Positions 1-7,937 of a DNA stretch of 28,428 nucleotides are shown here, piece after piece. This stretch comes from Gemmatimonadota bacterium (lineage in GTDB: Bacteria > Latescibacterota > UBA2968 > UBA8231): positions 1-28,428 of the forward strand of contig VXOR01000016.1 in assembly GCA_009840005.1 (NCBI GenBank). The letters are read 5' to 3'. The notes below the pieces were generated by a model, which searched no databases, had not been told where the DNA came from, and saw only the letters and a program-made list of their open reading frames with translations. How positions within the stretch are numbered: position 1 is the stretch's first letter; the number at the start of each line of letters is the position of its first letter. The position numbers and the translations under genes were made by a program.

Positions 1-1024
1 CCCCAATCCGCCGCCCCAACACGAACCGCAGCCGCCCATCCACTCGCTTCTTGTCGGCCTTGGCGCAGGTCAAAATCCGCTCCGCCTCCACCTCGGCCAA
101 CCCCCCGGGCACCCCCAACCGCTCCAGTAACGCATCCTGCCGCTGCCTTTCTTCTTCGGGCCACAACCCCTCGCGGCAGGCGATTTCGCCCGCAGCGATC
201 AGGCCCAAAATTATCGCCTCTCCGTGCCGATAGCGACCGTAGTCCGTGGCCGCCTCAATCGCGTGTCCAATAGTGTGCCCATAATTGAGGATGGCCCGCA
301 AGCCCTGCTCCTTCTCGTCGGCGGCCACCACCTCGGCCTTGATCTCGACATTGCGGCCGATCAGCCAGTCCAAGCTCTCCGGTGCCAGTGCCATATCCAC
401 GACTTCCTCCAAGTGTTCCTCCAAAAAGGCGAACAGCTCAGCGTCGCGGATCAGCCCGTGTTTGACCACCTCGGCCATGCCCGCGACCCGCTCCTGCCTC
501 GGCAACGAGTGCAGCGCATTGGTGTCGGCCAAGACCAAACGCGGCTGGTGAAAGGTGCCGATCAGGTTTTTGCCCAGCGCGTGGTTGACCCCCGTCTTGC
601 CGCCGATGCTCGAATCTACCTGCGCGACGATGGTCGTAGGCACCTGCACATAGGGTACGCCGCGCAAATAAGTGGAAGCCACAAAGCCCGCCATATCGCC
701 GACTACGCCGCCGCCAAGCGCCACCACCCAAGCGCCGCGATCAAACTCAGCCGCGATTAGCTGGGTGAAAATGCCCTCGGCCCCGAGCAGGTTCTTGGCC
801 TCCTCGCCCCCGGCATAGACAATCTCCAACACCTCAAACCCAGCGGCACGCAAGCTCTCCCCAGCAGGTTGCAGATAGTGCGCCGCCACAACCTCGTCGC
901 TCACTAGCGCAACCTGCCGACCCAAAGCCAAGTCGCGGCAGCGCGGCCCCAGTTCCCCTAAGATATCGTGGCCGACGAAAATGGGGTATGCAGCCCCCGG
1001 GATGTCTAAATCAATTCTTTGCAT
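1..1024 (-). CDS. aroB: 3-dehydroquinate synthase, 3' end cut by window edge
   Basis: Converts DAHP to 3-dehydroquinate, the second step of the shikimate pathway, using NAD and a divalent metal in the cytoplasm. The minus-strand frame is open from ATG at 1024 to the window edge, giving 341 visible residues; the family is usually about 360, so roughly 20 C-terminal residues lie outside. Visible signatures are LGGGVVGDMAGF, VPTTIVAQVDSSIGGKTGVN (nucleotide and substrate site), AEVVKHG, NYGHTIGHAIE and YRHGEA (metal-binding Glu and His), and the late ADKK motif. The start overlaps the 3' end of aroK by 14 bases, so the two are probably translationally coupled. It is the last visible gene of the aromatic supra-operon. 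The sequence looks functional. Confidence 0.96.
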   Translation of the reverse strand, partial: MQRIDLDIPGAAYPIFVGHDILGELGPRCRDLALGRQVALVSDEVVAAHYLQPAGESLRAAGFEVLEIVYAGGEEAKNLLGAEGIFTQLIAAEFDRGAWVVALGGGVVGDMAGFVASTYLRGVPYVQVPTTIVAQVDSSIGGKTGVNHALGKNLIGTFHQPRLVLADTNALHSLPRQERVAGMAEVVKHGLIRDAELFAFLEEHLEEVVDMALAPESLDWLIGRNVEIKAEVVAADEKEQGLRAILNYGHTIGHAIEAATDYGRYRHGEAIILGLIAAGEIACREGLWPEEERQRQDALLERLGVPGGLAEVEAERILTCAKADKKRVDGRLRFVLGRRIG

Positions 1025-1544
1025 AGCTCTCCAACAAGGAGAGAAGTTGCCCGGCCGTGTCCTCAGGCGTCTGCGCCTGCGTGGTGTACAACTCAATGTG
1101 GGCTTGGTCGTAGTAAGGAGCGCGCTCGCGGAGTAGGGACTCTATCTTGGCGCGCTGTGCCTGCGGATCCAACCCAGCGAGCAGGGGCCGATTAGAGCGG
1201 CGCTTGACGCGGGCAAAAATCGTATCCACGTCGGCCTTGAGGCACACCAACACACCAGCGCAACGCACAGCCTCAATATTGTCAGCGCGGGTGATCGCCC
1301 CACCACCCAAGGCCACTACAGCATCCGGGCGCTGGCAGGTTTCGAGGACGCAGTCGCGCTCTAGCTGGCGGAAGTGCGCCTCGCCTTCGTCGGCGAAAAT
1401 CTCCGCAATGGTCTTGCCAGCGCGCTGTTCAATCATCCGGTCGGTGTCCAAAAAGCTACGCCCTAGCTCCCGCGCCAGAATGCGCCCAACCCGAGTCTTG
1501 CCCGCGCCCATAAAACCAGTTAAAAATACCGGCCCTTCCGTCAT
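1011..1544 (-). CDS. aroK: Shikimate kinase
   Basis: Phosphorylates shikimate to shikimate 3-phosphate with ATP. The protein is 177 residues, the normal family length. The P-loop GFMGAGKT is at about residues 9-16; DTDRMIEQRAGKTI holds the substrate and Mg-binding Asp pair, ALGGGAI is the shikimate-binding Gly motif, and RSNRPLL is the lid region with its conserved Arg. I chose ATG at 1544, directly before the conserved TGFMGAGK start of the fold, over an in-frame start at 1607, because the longer form would add 21 unrelated residues and overlap argS. It starts 10 bases after the argS stop and its end overlaps aroB. Confidence 0.96.
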   Translation of the reverse strand: MTEGPVFLTGFMGAGKTRVGRILARELGRSFLDTDRMIEQRAGKTIAEIFADEGEAHFRQLERDCVLETCQRPDAVVALGGGAITRADNIEAVRCAGVLVCLKADVDTIFARVKRRSNRPLLAGLDPQAQRAKIESLLRERAPYYDQAHIELYTTQAQTPEDTAGQLLSLLESYAKN

Positions 1545-1554
1545 GGCCCACGCC

Positions 1555-3273
1555 TCACATTCGCTCGAGCGTCTCGATGCCGAGCAGGTCGAGGCCCTGA
1601 CGCACAATGCGCGCGGTCAGCAGTGCCAGCAGCAACCGACTCGTCCGCACCGGCTCGTCCGCGCGAAGCACCGGACACTGCTCGTAAAACTTCATAAAGG
1701 CGTCCGCCAGCTCGTAGAGATAGTTGCAGAGCATGTGCGGATAGCACTGGTGAGCCACGGCCACGACCACTTCGGGAAACTGCAACAGCTTGATGGCGAG
1801 CGCATTCTCGGCTCTTTCGCCAATGATTATCGCCCCGTCGAGCGCATCTTCAGCCACGCCAGCGCGGCGGAACATGCTCTTGATGCGGGCGTATGAATAG
1901 AGCATGTACGGAGCAGTGTTGCCGTCGAGAGCCAGCATTTTGTCCCAGTCGAACACGTAGTCCGAGGTGCGGTTGAACGACAGCTCCATGTACTTGATGC
2001 TGCCAATGCCAATCACGCGGGCGATCTGCCGCCGCTCGGCCTCGTCCATGTCGGGATTCTTCTCGCTCACTTGGGCAAAAGCCCGAGCCACGCCCTCCTC
2101 CAGCACGTCCATCAGCTTGACCACGCCGCCAGCCCGCGTCTTAAACGGCCGGTTGTCTGCGCCGAGAATTGCACCAAACTCGTGGTGCTCCAAAGCGGTC
2201 GTCGCCGGCGCGTACCCAGCCGCCCGCGCCACCGCAAATACCTGCTGCAAGTGAAACGACTGGCGCGCATCCACGATGTAGAGGATGCGGTCGGCAGCAA
2301 GAGCACCAGCCCGATAGCGCACGGCCGCGAGGTCACTGGTCGCATAGAGGTAGCCGCCGTCCGATTTCTGCACGATCACCGGCGTGATCTGGCCGTCCTT
2401 GTTTTTGAATTCCTCCAAGAAGACGCACTGCGCGCCGTTGGACTCCACCAGCAAGCCCTTGTCCCGCAAATCTTCGACCACGCGGGGCAAGTCGTCGTTG
2501 TACGCGCTCTCTCCCTGCACGTCTTCGGGCTTGAGATCGACTCCTAGCGCGTCGTATATGCGCTGGCCGTGGGCAAGCGATTCGTCGATGAATTGCTGCC
2601 ACATCTGCTGCACGTGCGGGTCGCCGCTTTGCAGCTTAACCACGTACTCCCGTGACAGATCGGCAAAGGCCGCGTCTTGGTCAAAGCGCTGGCGCGCCGA
2701 TTGGTAGAATACTTCCAGATCGGCCAATTCCGTGGACACTGAGCCTGTCGAAGTGTCCAAGTGGGCGATGAGCATCCCAAACTGCGTCCCCCAGTCGCCC
2801 ACGTGATTGTGGCGCACAACCTCGTGGGCCGAAAATTCGAGGACGCGGGCGATGGCGTCGCCAATGACCGTACTGCGCAAATGGCCGATGTGCATTTCCT
2901 TGGCCAAGTTGGGATGCGAGTAGTCGAGTACAACCTTTTGCGGCGCATCCTTGGGCAAGCCGAGTCGCGGGTCGGCCAGCACATTCCCTAACTGTGCGGC
3001 CAACCACTCGCCCTTGAGTTGGATATTGATAAAGCCCGGACCGGCGATATCTACGGACGCGGCCATGTCCTCCAGATCCAGTTCCTCCACGACCTGAGCG
3101 GCGAGTGCCCGGGGATTGGTCTTCAATTTCTTGGCCGCGGCCATCACGCCATTGGCTTGGTAGTCGCCGAACTCCGGACGGGTAGCCGGGCCGACGAGAG
3201 CCGGGGAATCCGCGGGCGCGCCCGCTCGGGCCAGTGCCGCGCTGATGCGCGTTTCTAATGATTCGGTTATCAT
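1555..3273 (-). CDS. argS: Arginyl-tRNA synthetase
   Basis: Class I synthetase that charges tRNA-Arg. It is 572 residues, full length for the family. The N-terminal Add-1 domain (about 1-105, with the FGDYQ motif) is followed by the catalytic core with SHPNLAKEMHIGH (HIGH at 128-131), and the C-terminal anticodon-binding (DALR) domain ends in the conserved GIETLERM. As in many ArgRS there is no canonical KMSKS. Starts at ATG 3273. It sits between aroE and aroK in an otherwise aromatic pathway operon, an unusual place for argS. A 25-bp palindromic repeat (2734-2758) is embedded in frame in a variable surface loop at about residues 172-180. It follows aroE after the largest gap of the operon (73 bases), which contains a REP-like palindrome. 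Confidence 0.97.
   Translation of the reverse strand: MITESLETRISAALARAGAPADSPALVGPATRPEFGDYQANGVMAAAKKLKTNPRALAAQVVEELDLEDMAASVDIAGPGFINIQLKGEWLAAQLGNVLADPRLGLPKDAPQKVVLDYSHPNLAKEMHIGHLRSTVIGDAIARVLEFSAHEVVRHNHVGDWGTQFGMLIAHLDTSTGSVSTELADLEVFYQSARQRFDQDAAFADLSREYVVKLQSGDPHVQQMWQQFIDESLAHGQRIYDALGVDLKPEDVQGESAYNDDLPRVVEDLRDKGLLVESNGAQCVFLEEFKNKDGQITPVIVQKSDGGYLYATSDLAAVRYRAGALAADRILYIVDARQSFHLQQVFAVARAAGYAPATTALEHHEFGAILGADNRPFKTRAGGVVKLMDVLEEGVARAFAQVSEKNPDMDEAERRQIARVIGIGSIKYMELSFNRTSDYVFDWDKMLALDGNTAPYMLYSYARIKSMFRRAGVAEDALDGAIIIGERAENALAIKLLQFPEVVVAVAHQCYPHMLCNYLYELADAFMKFYEQCPVLRADEPVRTSRLLLALLTARIVRQGLDLLGIETLERM
2734..2758 (-). repeat. In-frame palindromic repeat inside argS (copy 1)
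   Basis: GGACACT (2734-2740) and AGTGTCC (2752-2758) form a perfect 7-bp inverted repeat around an 11-base centre. The 15-base core CTGAGCYTGYCGAAG recurs at 24740-24754 inside another protein gene, in the same orientation relative to both genes. In argS it encodes part of a loop whose length varies in the family. I infer a REP-like, protein-tolerated mobile palindrome. The same type of core is familiar from small repeats found in many bacterial genomes. Confidence 0.6.
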
Positions 3274-3301
3274 GCGTTATGGCAATCCAGAATTAATTTA
3301 T

Positions 3302-3350
3302 GTAGGGGGCAGTTTCAAACCGCCCCCTACCCCTGCAAACCGTCCCCTAC
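3302..3350. repeat. REP-like palindrome plus degenerate half copy
   Basis: GTAGGGGGC (3302-3310) pairs perfectly with GCCCCCTAC (3322-3330). The centre is itself nearly symmetrical (GTTTCAAAC), so the 29 bases form an almost perfect palindrome. A second, degenerate half unit follows at about 3332-3350 (CAAACCGTCCCCTAC versus CAAACCGCCCCCTAC) and supplies the TAG stop of aroE. It lies just downstream of aroE on the transcribed strand, in the aroE-argS gap. It could act as a terminator-like or mRNA-stabilising hairpin, although no T-run follows. Confidence 0.65.
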
Positions 3351-4183
3351 CCCAGTGCGGCCGCCATCATCGCCTCGACCGGCGGCTCGACACCCGTCCA
3401 TATTTCAAACGAACGCGCACCCTGCCAAGCGAGCATACCCAAGCCGTTGATCGCGGATGCACCAGCGGCGGCGGCCTGCCGCATGAGCACGGTCTCCAAC
3501 GGGTTGTACACAATGTCGGCGACCAGCATGTGCTCGTGCAGGCACGACGGATCCGCCAGCGGCGAAACGTCGTCGCGGGGGTGCATCCCCAGCGCCGTAG
3601 CGTTGATGAGCAAACCAGCGTCCCCAATCGGCCCGGTCTCTGCCAGCGACCCGACCCGCACCTTGCCAGCACTGTCGAGGTCACCGGCGAGGGCTGCGGC
3701 CTTTTCCACCGTGCGGTTGAGCAGCAGCACCTCCTCCACTTCGTCTCTCGCCAACAGCGCATAGAGCACGGCCCGCGCTGCGCCACCCGCCCCGAGGAGC
3801 GCGACCTTGGGCGGCAGCGGATCCAAACCGCCATCGACCTTGAGGCTTTGCACGATTCCAAAGGCGTCGGTGTTGTACCCTACGAGCCGACCATCGCGGT
3901 TGGCAATGGTATTGACCGCGCCAATGCTCTGGGCCTCGGCGGAAATCTCGTCGAGATGCGCCATGACGGCCTGCTTGTGCGGCACCGTTACATTCAGCCC
4001 GATCATGCCGAGCGCACGCATCCCGGCTAGCGCTTGAGCCAAGGCCGCAGGATCAACGCGGAACGCCGCGTACACATAGTTGAGATCCAGCGCCCGGAGC
4101 GCGGCGTTGTGCATGGCCGGCGACGCCGTGTGTGCGACCGGGTCGCCGATGACGCCGAGCACCCGCGTCGTCCCGGAGATCAC
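3347..4183 (-). CDS. aroE: Shikimate dehydrogenase
   Basis: NADPH-dependent reduction of 3-dehydroshikimate to shikimate. It is 278 residues, normal length. Motifs in order: SPAMHN (substrate), NVTVPHK with the catalytic Lys, GAVNTI, GYNTDAFG with the catalytic Asp, LGAGGAARAV (Rossmann), NRT (NADP specificity region), INATALGM, and DIVYNPLETVL. The start codon is GTG at 4183 and overlaps the stop of the upstream 46-codon ORF as GTGA, so translation is probably coupled. The stop codon lies inside a degenerate copy of the adjacent palindromic repeat, so the last residues may have been shaped by repeat insertion. Confidence 0.96.
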   Translation of the reverse strand: MISGTTRVLGVIGDPVAHTASPAMHNAALRALDLNYVYAAFRVDPAALAQALAGMRALGMIGLNVTVPHKQAVMAHLDEISAEAQSIGAVNTIANRDGRLVGYNTDAFGIVQSLKVDGGLDPLPPKVALLGAGGAARAVLYALLARDEVEEVLLLNRTVEKAAALAGDLDSAGKVRVGSLAETGPIGDAGLLINATALGMHPRDDVSPLADPSCLHEHMLVADIVYNPLETVLMRQAAAAGASAINGLGMLAWQGARSFEIWTGVEPPVEAMMAAALG

Positions 4184-4320
4184 CCCAACAAATCCTCGAC
4201 GAAGCAGTTGGCAATCTCAAAGGATTCGCGCCACGATACGCCGTAGAGCAAGCGGATGGCGAGTAGGCCGCCACACAACATCACAGCCGCGCACACAAAG
4301 AGCCGAAAAATTCCTCTCAT
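4180..4320 (-). CDS. Small single-pass membrane protein, 46 aa, between aroA and aroE
   Basis: Not recognised as a known family. ATG at 4320 lies 2 bases after the stop of the aroA homologue and is preceded by a strong Shine-Dalgarno (GGAGGAG, 7-base spacing). The frame runs 46 codons to a TGA that overlaps the GTG start of aroE by four bases (GTGA). The N-terminus is basic (MRGIFR), then a hydrophobic stretch occupies about residues 4-26, then a short polar and acidic tail ending FVEDLLG. This suggests one membrane segment with a soluble tail of about 20 residues. The good ribosome-binding site and tight coupling on both sides argue that it is translated. It may also simply deliver ribosomes to the weakly initiated aroE. 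Its function is unknown. Confidence 0.6.
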   Translation of the reverse strand: MRGIFRLFVCAAVMLCGGLLAIRLLYGVSWRESFEIANCFVEDLLG

Positions 4321-4322
4321 AT

Positions 4323-5546
4323 TCAATCTCCTCCAATAGATTGTACGGTGTTAAAAAAATCGGGCCAGATGGGCGTCAAGCACTCGCTGCCTTCGATGGT
4401 CAGCTCCCCTTCGGCCAACAGCCCGGCCACGGCAAAAGCCATGGTTAAACCGGAGTCGCCCTTGCCGTCGAGTTGACCGCCTTGGAGCGGGAAGCCGCCT
4501 TTGATAACCAGCCCCTCCGGAAACTGGCCAATCCGCGCATCGAGCGAGCGCAGCGCAGCGCATAAATGCTCCGCGTGCGGCACGTCTTCGATGTCACGGA
4601 TGACCGTCGTCCCCTTCGTCTGAGTCGCCAAAACTGCTAGCAATGCGATCTGGTCGGCAACCTTGGCCGCCCGCTGCCCTGCCACTCGCGTGGCCTTTAA
4701 CGGGCTGGCGCTCACGTGCAAATCGCACTCGTTTCCCTCAAGGCCTTCCGCGTCGATCTGTGCCCCAATCTGCCGCAGCAAATCCAAGAAGGCCCGCTGC
4801 CCTGAGCGAATGGCCACGCGCTTGATGGTTAGCTCCGACCCCTTGCGGCACAGCGTGGCCCCTATGAGCGGATAAGCCAACGCAAGTTGCCCAGGCACCT
4901 CTACGTCAGTTGCCTTTAACGCCTGCCCCCCCTCCATCGACAGCAGTCTGCGCCGCTCGACAGCAACCCCACGCTCGCGCAACAAGCGCTCCACGCGGCT
5001 GCCGACTTTCAGCGCGGTCGTCCCCTCGGCAAAGAGCGCGGCCACCATTGCGCCCAGGGCTAGGGCGTCGGTCGGCGGTGCCTCGGAGAGGACGAACCCT
5101 TTGGCCTGCTGACCCCCGGTTACAAAGGTGTCCGCACTCTCCTGTTCGACGGTAAACCCGAGTTGGGCCAGCAGGTTGAGCAAGAGCCGACACCGCTCGA
5201 CTTCCGCGCCTAACTTCACCTGCGAGCGAAACGTTTGCCCGGCGAGCAAGGGAAGCAACAGCAGCGCAGTGTCGCCCAACCCTTCTAGGTCGAGCGGTCC
5301 CGCTGCGTTCCGAAACCCCCGCAGCCCAACGCCGCGCACCACATGAGTGCCCACGCGCTTGGCGATGTCAACGCCCAACTCGCGCAACAGAGCGACCACC
5401 CGGTCAGCAACAACGGGCGCATGGCGGACAGTGCTCTTCCCCTCGCTCAATGCGGCCAACACGAGAGCGCGCTCGGCTGGCTCCCGCTCTCCAGGCACCG
5501 ACACTTGCCCCACAATTTTCTTGATTGGGCTTACGATTGCTGCCAT
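4323..5546 (-). CDS. aroA: EPSP synthase family protein with degenerate active site
   Basis: Occupies the aroA position of the operon and is 407 residues. It aligns along its length with 3-phosphoshikimate 1-carboxyvinyltransferase: VPGEREPAERALVLAAL at the N-terminus, LDLEGLGDTALLLLPLLAGQ, SRVERLLRERGV, KGTTVIRDIEDV, GDSGLTMAFAVAGL and the C-terminal WPDFF. The residues that do chemistry are mostly missing by eye alignment with E. coli AroA. The PG(S/D)KS Lys-Ser is Arg21-Glu22, the GNAGT loop is EGLGD, the SSQ motif is P-T-D (about 158-160), the V-K-E-T-D-R signature near 318-328 is absent, and DHR is Asp364-Ser-Gly. One Asp (about 298) matching E. coli Asp313 and an Arg near Arg124 remain. 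It may be a pseudoenzyme, a regulator or scaffold, or a repurposed enzyme. Starts at ATG 5546, 3 bases after the tyrA stop. Confidence 0.8.
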   Translation of the reverse strand: MAAIVSPIKKIVGQVSVPGEREPAERALVLAALSEGKSTVRHAPVVADRVVALLRELGVDIAKRVGTHVVRGVGLRGFRNAAGPLDLEGLGDTALLLLPLLAGQTFRSQVKLGAEVERCRLLLNLLAQLGFTVEQESADTFVTGGQQAKGFVLSEAPPTDALALGAMVAALFAEGTTALKVGSRVERLLRERGVAVERRRLLSMEGGQALKATDVEVPGQLALAYPLIGATLCRKGSELTIKRVAIRSGQRAFLDLLRQIGAQIDAEGLEGNECDLHVSASPLKATRVAGQRAAKVADQIALLAVLATQTKGTTVIRDIEDVPHAEHLCAALRSLDARIGQFPEGLVIKGGFPLQGGQLDGKGDSGLTMAFAVAGLLAEGELTIEGSECLTPIWPDFFNTVQSIGGD

Positions 5547-5549
5547 CGC

Positions 5550-6662
5550 CTAGGGTCTCCGCGCCACGTACCCGAGCCGAGCCAAAATTCCCAGCGCGTT
5601 TTCCGCGCTTTCGGCGCTGTCAAATCCCAGCCGCAGCGTCCCTCCCTCGCCCTCGCGCACCTTCATCACCTCAATATCATTGATGTTTACCCCTTGTGCT
5701 CCCAGCGCCTGCCCGATCTCGGCGATGACGCCCGGCCGGTCTTCGGCTAGTACTAAAATCTCGTGCAGCACGTGGATAAACCCCTTTGAATCCCTCGGAA
5801 TGGACCCCCGAATTTCATTGGCGAAATCGAAATCTGCCTTTAGTTCCTCTGCCTCTAGCCGTCCACTCACATCTGCAAGCGCGGCGATATAGCGGTCGAT
5901 CATCGCACGGATCTCGTCGGCATTGGTCGCGCAGATATCCTCCCACACCGGCGCAAACGGGCTGGAAGCAATCCGCGTCAAGTCGCGGAAACCGCCAGCG
6001 GCCAGCGGCAGGAAGTGATCGCGCTCGGCATTCAGCCGCCCGACCATACTCACCAGCGAGGTCGCCATCATCTGCGGCAAGTGGCTGATCGCAGCGACTG
6101 CTCGGTCGTGTGACTCAGCGTCCAGTTCCATCACCCGCGCCCCGACCTGCCGCAAGAGCGCAGTCAATGCTTGGTAGCGGTCAGCCGGTACCTTCTGGTC
6201 GGGGACCAAAATGTAGATCGCATTCTGGAAGAGAAACGGATCGGCCGCGGCCACGCCCGCCTTTTCAGAACCGGCCATCGGATGGCCACCGACAAAGTAC
6301 ACCTCGTCGCTGAAATGAGCTTGGGCCGCTGCGACGATGCGCCGTTTGGTGCTCCCCACATCAGTAACGAGTGTCCCCGGCTCGGCGAGCTGACCCACCT
6401 CCTCAATCAGCGTCAGAATCCGCTTGATCGGCGTGCAGATAAAGACTAGGTCAGCTCCTTTGAGCGCCTGCCCCAACTCGTCGTAGCCCCAACCCTCGTC
6501 GATCACGCCCAACTCCAGCGCACGAGCGATGGTCGCGGGACGGCTGACGCCCACAAGCTGCCCGCGAAAGCCGGTGCGCTTGAGCGCCAAGCCTATGGAG
6601 CCGCCAATCAGGCCCACGCCGACGATGACTGCCCGCCGGAAGAAGGCTAGCTCTCCTCGCAT
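5550..6662 (-). CDS. tyrA: Prephenate dehydrogenase with C-terminal ACT domain
   Basis: Oxidative decarboxylation of prephenate to 4-hydroxyphenylpyruvate for tyrosine synthesis. It is 370 residues. The N-terminal Rossmann fold carries VGVGLIGGSIG (from residue 14). FICTPIKRIL and TDVGSTKR follow, then FVGGHPMAGSE with the catalytic His, and SHLPQMMA in the helical domain. Residues from about 297 to the end form an ACT domain (LAEDRPGVIAEIGQAL, NINDIEV), which usually mediates feedback control by an aromatic amino acid. The start ATG 6662 overlaps the 3' end of the chorismate mutase gene by 16 bases, so the two successive enzymes on chorismate and prephenate are translationally linked. Confidence 0.95.
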   Translation of the reverse strand: MRGELAFFRRAVIVGVGLIGGSIGLALKRTGFRGQLVGVSRPATIARALELGVIDEGWGYDELGQALKGADLVFICTPIKRILTLIEEVGQLAEPGTLVTDVGSTKRRIVAAAQAHFSDEVYFVGGHPMAGSEKAGVAAADPFLFQNAIYILVPDQKVPADRYQALTALLRQVGARVMELDAESHDRAVAAISHLPQMMATSLVSMVGRLNAERDHFLPLAAGGFRDLTRIASSPFAPVWEDICATNADEIRAMIDRYIAALADVSGRLEAEELKADFDFANEIRGSIPRDSKGFIHVLHEILVLAEDRPGVIAEIGQALGAQGVNINDIEVMKVREGEGGTLRLGFDSAESAENALGILARLGYVARRP

Positions 6663-6919
6663 TCGAAGTTGGTGGTTAGTTCGATGAGCAGCCGGTAGAA
6701 CTGCTCTAGGGCCTCGTCCTTCATCAGCCCTTGGAGACCTTGATTGTAGGCTTTGGTCTTGGCGAACACATCGCGCTCGCGCTCGGGATCGCGTATTGGT
6801 TTTCCCGCAGCCTTTTTAATCCGCCCGACCTCGTGTGCGCACTGCATGCGCTCGTTGAGCAGATCGATCATTTGCCGGTCGATACCATCTATGCGTTCGC
6901 GCCAGTCACTCAGGTCCAT
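6647..6919 (-). CDS. Chorismate mutase, AroQ type
   Basis: Converts chorismate to prephenate. It is a 90-residue monofunctional all-helical AroQ-class domain. Conserved active-site elements are visible: WRERIDGID (first Arg), LLNERM (second Arg), HEVGRIKKAAGKPI (Lys) and RDPERERDVF (Arg-Glu pair). I chose ATG 6919 because it matches the usual N-terminus and has a GGGAG ribosome-binding site; an in-frame start at 7000 would overlap trpS without homology. It starts just after the trpS stop (TAA at 6932-6930) and overlaps tyrA. Confidence 0.93.
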   Translation of the reverse strand: MDLSDWRERIDGIDRQMIDLLNERMQCAHEVGRIKKAAGKPIRDPERERDVFAKTKAYNQGLQGLMKDEALEQFYRLLIELTTNFECEES

Positions 6920-6929
6920 AGTTACTCCC

Positions 6930-7937
6930 TTACCGATGTCCCATGGCCCGACGGACCGCGTCCATGGTTGCGTCAACGATCGGACGCAGTTTCTCGACAC
7001 TCTCGGCGAGCACCTCGTCGATATAGGTGTGATCCGCCGTCAATTCCCGATAGCGAGCCTGGATCGGCTCGATCTCGGCGATGACCACTTCGACTAGTTC
7101 CTTTTTTAAGTCGCCGTAGCCCTTGCCAGCAAAATGCGCCTCTATCTCGGCGTGTTCCTGACCAGTCAACGCCTGGTAGATTGTCAGCAGGTTAAACAGT
7201 CCGGGACGGCTCGGATCGAAGACAATGCCCTGCTGCGAATCAGTCACCGCTCGCATAATCGTCTTGCGCACCTTATTCGGATCATCGAGCAGGCCGACGC
7301 TGTGGTACTGGCCCTCGGCCGACTTGGACATTTTCGCGGTCGGGTCGTCCAGCCCCATGATCCGCGCCCCGACTTGCGGAATGACCGGTTCGGGCACGGT
7401 GAATACCTCGCCGAACTGGCGATTGAAGCGCTCGGCGATGTCGCGCGTCAGTTCCACGTGCTGTTTTTGGTCGTCGCCGACGGGCACCTCGTGCGCCTGA
7501 TAGAGCAGGATATCGGCGGCCATCAACGTCGGATAGACGAACAGCCCCGTGCCGACGCGCTCGCGCCGCGCACCTTCGGCTGGGCTCAGGTCGAAGCCCA
7601 CCCGATCCTTGAACTGAGTCATCCGCTCCAGCCAGCCCATCGGCGTGATACAGGTCAAAAGCCAAGCTAACTCAGTGTGTTCGGGGATGTGCGATTGCAC
7701 GAATAGGCGGCACTTTTGCGGATCGAGTCCGCAGGCGATGTACAAAGCCACGGCCTCGCGCGTACCGCTATGCAAAGCCTCCGGGTCGTATGGCACGGTG
7801 ATCGCGTGTTGATCAACCACGCAGAAGATGTTTTCGCGGTCCGCTAGGTTGACCAGCCAATTGCGGACGGCCCCGATGTAGTTGCCGATGTGGATGTGGC
7901 CCGAAGGCTGAATGCCCGAAAATACTCGTTTTTTCAC
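6930..7937 (-). CDS. trpS: Tryptophanyl-tRNA synthetase
   Basis: Class I synthetase for tRNA-Trp, 335 residues, full length. FSGIQPSGHIHIGNYIGA near residue 6 carries the HIGH-type motif, and KMSKSAEGQ is the canonical KMSKS loop. Start is GTG at 7937, overlapping the trpC stop as GTGA. Co-transcription with the Trp biosynthesis genes behind a Trp-codon attenuator would put charging capacity and synthesis under the same control; that is inference from layout. Confidence 0.97.
   Translation of the reverse strand: MKKRVFSGIQPSGHIHIGNYIGAVRNWLVNLADRENIFCVVDQHAITVPYDPEALHSGTREAVALYIACGLDPQKCRLFVQSHIPEHTELAWLLTCITPMGWLERMTQFKDRVGFDLSPAEGARRERVGTGLFVYPTLMAADILLYQAHEVPVGDDQKQHVELTRDIAERFNRQFGEVFTVPEPVIPQVGARIMGLDDPTAKMSKSAEGQYHSVGLLDDPNKVRKTIMRAVTDSQQGIVFDPSRPGLFNLLTIYQALTGQEHAEIEAHFAGKGYGDLKKELVEVVIAEIEPIQARYRELTADHTYIDEVLAESVEKLRPIVDATMDAVRRAMGHR

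Noticed and set aside
224..760. 178-codon plus-strand frame at the left edge
   Set aside because: Antisense to aroB, whose minus-strand frame shows all dehydroquinate synthase motifs.
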